Positions 30,763-32,826 of a stretch of DNA of 32,826 bases are shown piece by piece. Source of the DNA: Elusimicrobia bacterium HGW-Elusimicrobia-1 (GTDB taxonomy: Bacteria; Elusimicrobiota; Endomicrobiia; PHAN01). The stretch covers positions 1 to 32,826 of the forward strand of contig PHAN01000017.1 of the NCBI GenBank assembly GCA_002841695.1. The letters are read 5' to 3'. The notes below the pieces were generated by a model. That model saw only the letters and a list, made by a program, of their open reading frames with translations, was not told where the DNA came from and searched no databases. Positions within the stretch are counted from its first letter, which is position 1; every line of letters starts with the position of its first letter. Position numbers and translations under genes: made by a program.

Positions 30763-32694
30763 ATGAGCGTTAAAAAATCCCTGAAGCTGTGCGCGGCGGT
30801 TTTTCTGGGTGTGGCATTCCTGCGTCTTCCCGCCGCCGCCGGATTATCGGCACAGTTGCAATTGTCGGTAGCCGTTCCCGATCCGATAGTTGCCGGCGAG
30901 GAACTGACTATCCAGGCGATAATATTCAACAACGGAACCGAGATTTGGGCCGCCGGGGATTATTCCGCCGAGGTCGAAATATTCGACGCTTCTAAAAACT
31001 ATGTGGCGAAAACGCCGCGCAAGAAGGGAACGCAGCTCATAAGGCCGTCGGAGGCGGCGCTGTTTTATGTGCCTTTCGCCGTTCCCGCCGGTTTCAACGG
31101 GTCTTATTTTTACAAGGTCTACCTGCTGCATAAGGACCGTCGCATCTCGGAAAGCGATTTTTTCGGCTTTAACGTCCTTCCTTTGTCGAGGCCGCCCAAA
31201 GAACCTTCGGCGCTTGAACTCGGCGGCAACGCTTTCATATATTATAAGGGGACTTCAAAATACGATTGGGCCGATTACACCGGTAACTTTAACTTGAATT
31301 TGATCGGCGCGGTCAATCGTAAGCCCATGATGTTCAATATCTACACTTTCCACACGCCTAAGTCGACGTCCACTCCGTCCGACGTCAATCACGAGATATA
31401 CACCATCTTCGCCGGCTATTACGCCGATGACTGGTCGGTGTCTCTCGGCGACATCCTGCCGGTATTTTCGCCGCTTTCGCTTTACGGAACCGGTATGCGC
31501 GGCGGAATTTTTGATGTAAGAAGCGGAGGTCTCAGCGCGTCCGTCGTGGGCGCAAGAAGCGTGGCCGCGCGCGAAGGCAGCCAAACCATCGACGGAGTTT
31601 ACGAGAGAATTGTCGCGGGCGCCCGCGCGGAATACGCTGTGGCCGAATTTGTCTCGCTCGGCGGCTCGTATCTTTACGGTTTCGACCGGCGGGAATCTAT
31701 AATCGCCGCCGGCCCCGCTCTCCGGCCGGCTTCCAACGGCGTGACCGGCGGAACACTGAAAATCAAACCCGCCGAGCATGTGAGCTTATCGGCCGAATAT
31801 CAGACGAGCGATTACCGCTCGAACGTCGACATATCGTCGACTTCCGCGGCGGACACGGCTTACAGGTTGGAGATAAGCTGGGCTCCGCGCAACTTCAACG
31901 TCAGGGGCGCCTATCAGACCACCGGGGTTGATTTCAATACTTTCGGCGCGCCCGGCGCCGCCAAGGACAGAAAAACCATAGATTTATCGTCGGGGCTTAC
32001 GCTTTTCTCAAAGATGAATTTTTCAATCGGCTATCTTAATTATACCGACAACGTGGCCGCCGATCCGTCGAAAGTTACAACCAACCAGAATATGTACAGC
32101 GGCGGAATTACGCTTGCTATGGACGGCTCGATTCCATCGCCGTCGGTGTCTTATTCGCAGAATGAGGCCTGCGCCCTGGAGCCGAACCGCGCCGCGCTCG
32201 ATAATATAACCAGGACAGTCGCGGCGGGTTTGTCGGGCAGGATTATCGGTACGAACTACTCCGTTTCCGCGCAGCGTTCCGATTTCGCCGATCTGAACAA
32301 AACGGCCGACGATTTCAGAAGCGATACGGTGTCGTCGGGTTTTTCCTTCGAGCCGGCAAAATTCGCCGCGGTCAATATAGGCGCCACGTTAAGCGTTACT
32401 GATAATCTTATTCAAAATACGCAATCCCGCACCGGCTCCGCTTCCGGCGCCGTCAATATTAAGATCGTTCCCGACAAGCTCACATCTCAGATCTGGGGAA
32501 GTTTGACCGATCGCCGGAATCCCGCCGAAGCCGTCGACGTTTCGGACGCGGGCGGGAACATTGAGTTCACTTATCAATTCAACGGTTCCCTGGCGTGGAC
32601 TCTTGGCGGCGGACTAACGCGCGTCGAAGACAGATTCGCCGAAACTTCCGTACCGGAACACGGGCTGAACACTCGCGTGAGTTACTCATTTTAA
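30763..32694 (+). CDS. Outer-membrane beta-barrel with N-terminal Ig-like domain
   Basis: A 643-residue protein with a signal peptide (~1-27) and an Ig-like domain (~30-145, beginning LQLSVAVPDPIVAGEELT). From ~150 to the end, alternating short beta strands ending in aromatic residues form a probable barrel. The C-terminus TRVSYSF ends in Phe, the usual BAM-recognised signal. Residues 227-248 (LGDILPVFSPLSLYGTGMRG) form a conspicuous GD-P-FS-L-G-RG motif, faintly like segments in usher-type or gliding/secretion barrels; that comparison is inference. GGAG at 30752-30755 supports ATG 30763. It is separated from the upstream gene by 58 bases, and downstream, within 15 bases, is the transposase end. 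Transport or display function is plausible, not shown. Confidence 0.78.
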   Translation: MSVKKSLKLCAAVFLGVAFLRLPAAAGLSAQLQLSVAVPDPIVAGEELTIQAIIFNNGTEIWAAGDYSAEVEIFDASKNYVAKTPRKKGTQLIRPSEAALFYVPFAVPAGFNGSYFYKVYLLHKDRRISESDFFGFNVLPLSRPPKEPSALELGGNAFIYYKGTSKYDWADYTGNFNLNLIGAVNRKPMMFNIYTFHTPKSTSTPSDVNHEIYTIFAGYYADDWSVSLGDILPVFSPLSLYGTGMRGGIFDVRSGGLSASVVGARSVAAREGSQTIDGVYERIVAGARAEYAVAEFVSLGGSYLYGFDRRESIIAAGPALRPASNGVTGGTLKIKPAEHVSLSAEYQTSDYRSNVDISSTSAADTAYRLEISWAPRNFNVRGAYQTTGVDFNTFGAPGAAKDRKTIDLSSGLTLFSKMNFSIGYLNYTDNVAADPSKVTTNQNMYSGGITLAMDGSIPSPSVSYSQNEACALEPNRAALDNITRTVAAGLSGRIIGTNYSVSAQRSDFADLNKTADDFRSDTVSSGFSFEPAKFAAVNIGATLSVTDNLIQNTQSRTGSASGAVNIKIVPDKLTSQIWGSLTDRRNPAEAVDVSDAGGNIEFTYQFNGSLAWTLGGGLTRVEDRFAETSVPEHGLNTRVSYSF

Positions 32695-32708
32695 AAAAAA
32701 TTAGGTGA

Positions 32709-32826
32709 TTATAAACGATTTGGCACTAAATTCGTGATATAAGACACAAGCAACTCGAACAGCGGCTCATGTCTATGATTATATCTAAACTCCATCTCTT
32801 TAAGGTAAAACGGGAACCATTCTTTG
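32709..32826 (-). CDS. IS1595/ISXO2-like transposase, C-terminal end (partial)
   Basis: Reading the - strand from the window edge, 38 codons are open to a TAA (complement of 32709-32711). The peptide contains WFPFYLKEMEFRYNHRHEPL and FELLVSY, the ending typical of ISXO2-like (IS1595-family) DDE transposases, in which 'EFRYNHR' is followed by FELL. Only the C-terminal ~38 residues are in view, so DDE residues and the IS ends cannot be checked. The DNA here is AT-richer than the neighbouring gene. The element ends just 14 bases beyond the stop of the outer-membrane protein gene, convergent to it. Confidence 0.7.
   Translation of the reverse strand, partial: KEWFPFYLKEMEFRYNHRHEPLFELLVSYITNLVPNRL

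Noticed and set aside
32719-32743. Possible sigma-54-like (TTGGCAC) or sigma-70 promoter
   Set aside because: The -12 GC is GT and the sigma-70 spacing would be only 12; the stretch is the coding end of the transposase.
32769-32826. Open + strand frame from ATG 32769 to the window end
   Set aside because: The opposite strand gives a clear transposase C-terminus across the same bases, and this frame has no Shine-Dalgarno or family signal.

Overview
The window reads as ordinary chromosomal DNA from a diderm (Gram-negative-type) bacterium. LolA, an outer-membrane beta-barrel ending in Phe, a FecR-domain protein and several exported proteins all imply an outer membrane. Moderately high GC, many dispersed palindromic repeats and giant FN3/Ig/FlgD-like surface proteins resemble uncultured Elusimicrobiota/Omnitrophota-type genomes. 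That placement is inference; no rRNA is present to test it. Nearly all genes are on the + strand.

Layout. 1-920: a repeat-rich leader, a near-consensus promoter, a small coiled-coil/TM protein and rpsO. 921-4722: pnp behind a leader that can fold over its ribosome-binding site, then a biotin carboxyl carrier protein, a translationally coupled winged-helix protein and uppP. 4894-7789: ftsK overlapping lolA. 7790-8134: a gene-free block of repeats. 8135-9424: rimO. 9425-13869: a promoter, an early intrinsic terminator, then a tight operon nadE-tlpA-ftrC-like-polA with ATGA overlaps. 13870-14875: repeats and coaE, whose last ~30 codons and stop codon lie inside a repeat. 14875-15776: a cNMP-binding-domain protein and a Lys/Ala-tailed Ig-like protein. 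15914-26734: a single 3606-residue secreted modular protein (seven-bladed propeller, FN3, beta-helix, duplicated large modules, Ig, carboxypeptidase-regulatory-like domains, C-terminal FlgD/sorting-like domain). 26982-32694: four closely spaced envelope genes (CARDB/carboxypeptidase-like protein, FecR protein, membrane-anchored Ig-like protein, outer-membrane barrel). 32709-32826: the C-terminal end of an IS1595/ISXO2-like transposase on the - strand, running off the window.

How it fits together. The first half is housekeeping: translation/RNA decay, lipid and wall carriers, chromosome segregation, lipoprotein transport, NAD, CoA, thiol redox and DNA repair. The second half looks like a surface-protein locus: one giant exported protein plus a four-gene set able to span periplasm and outer membrane. 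No individual function in that set can be proven from sequence. The most unusual signals are palindromic mobile-type repeats that have become protein-coding (in coaE and in the giant gene), the pnp leader fold, the promoter-terminator arrangement before nadE, and the surface locus.
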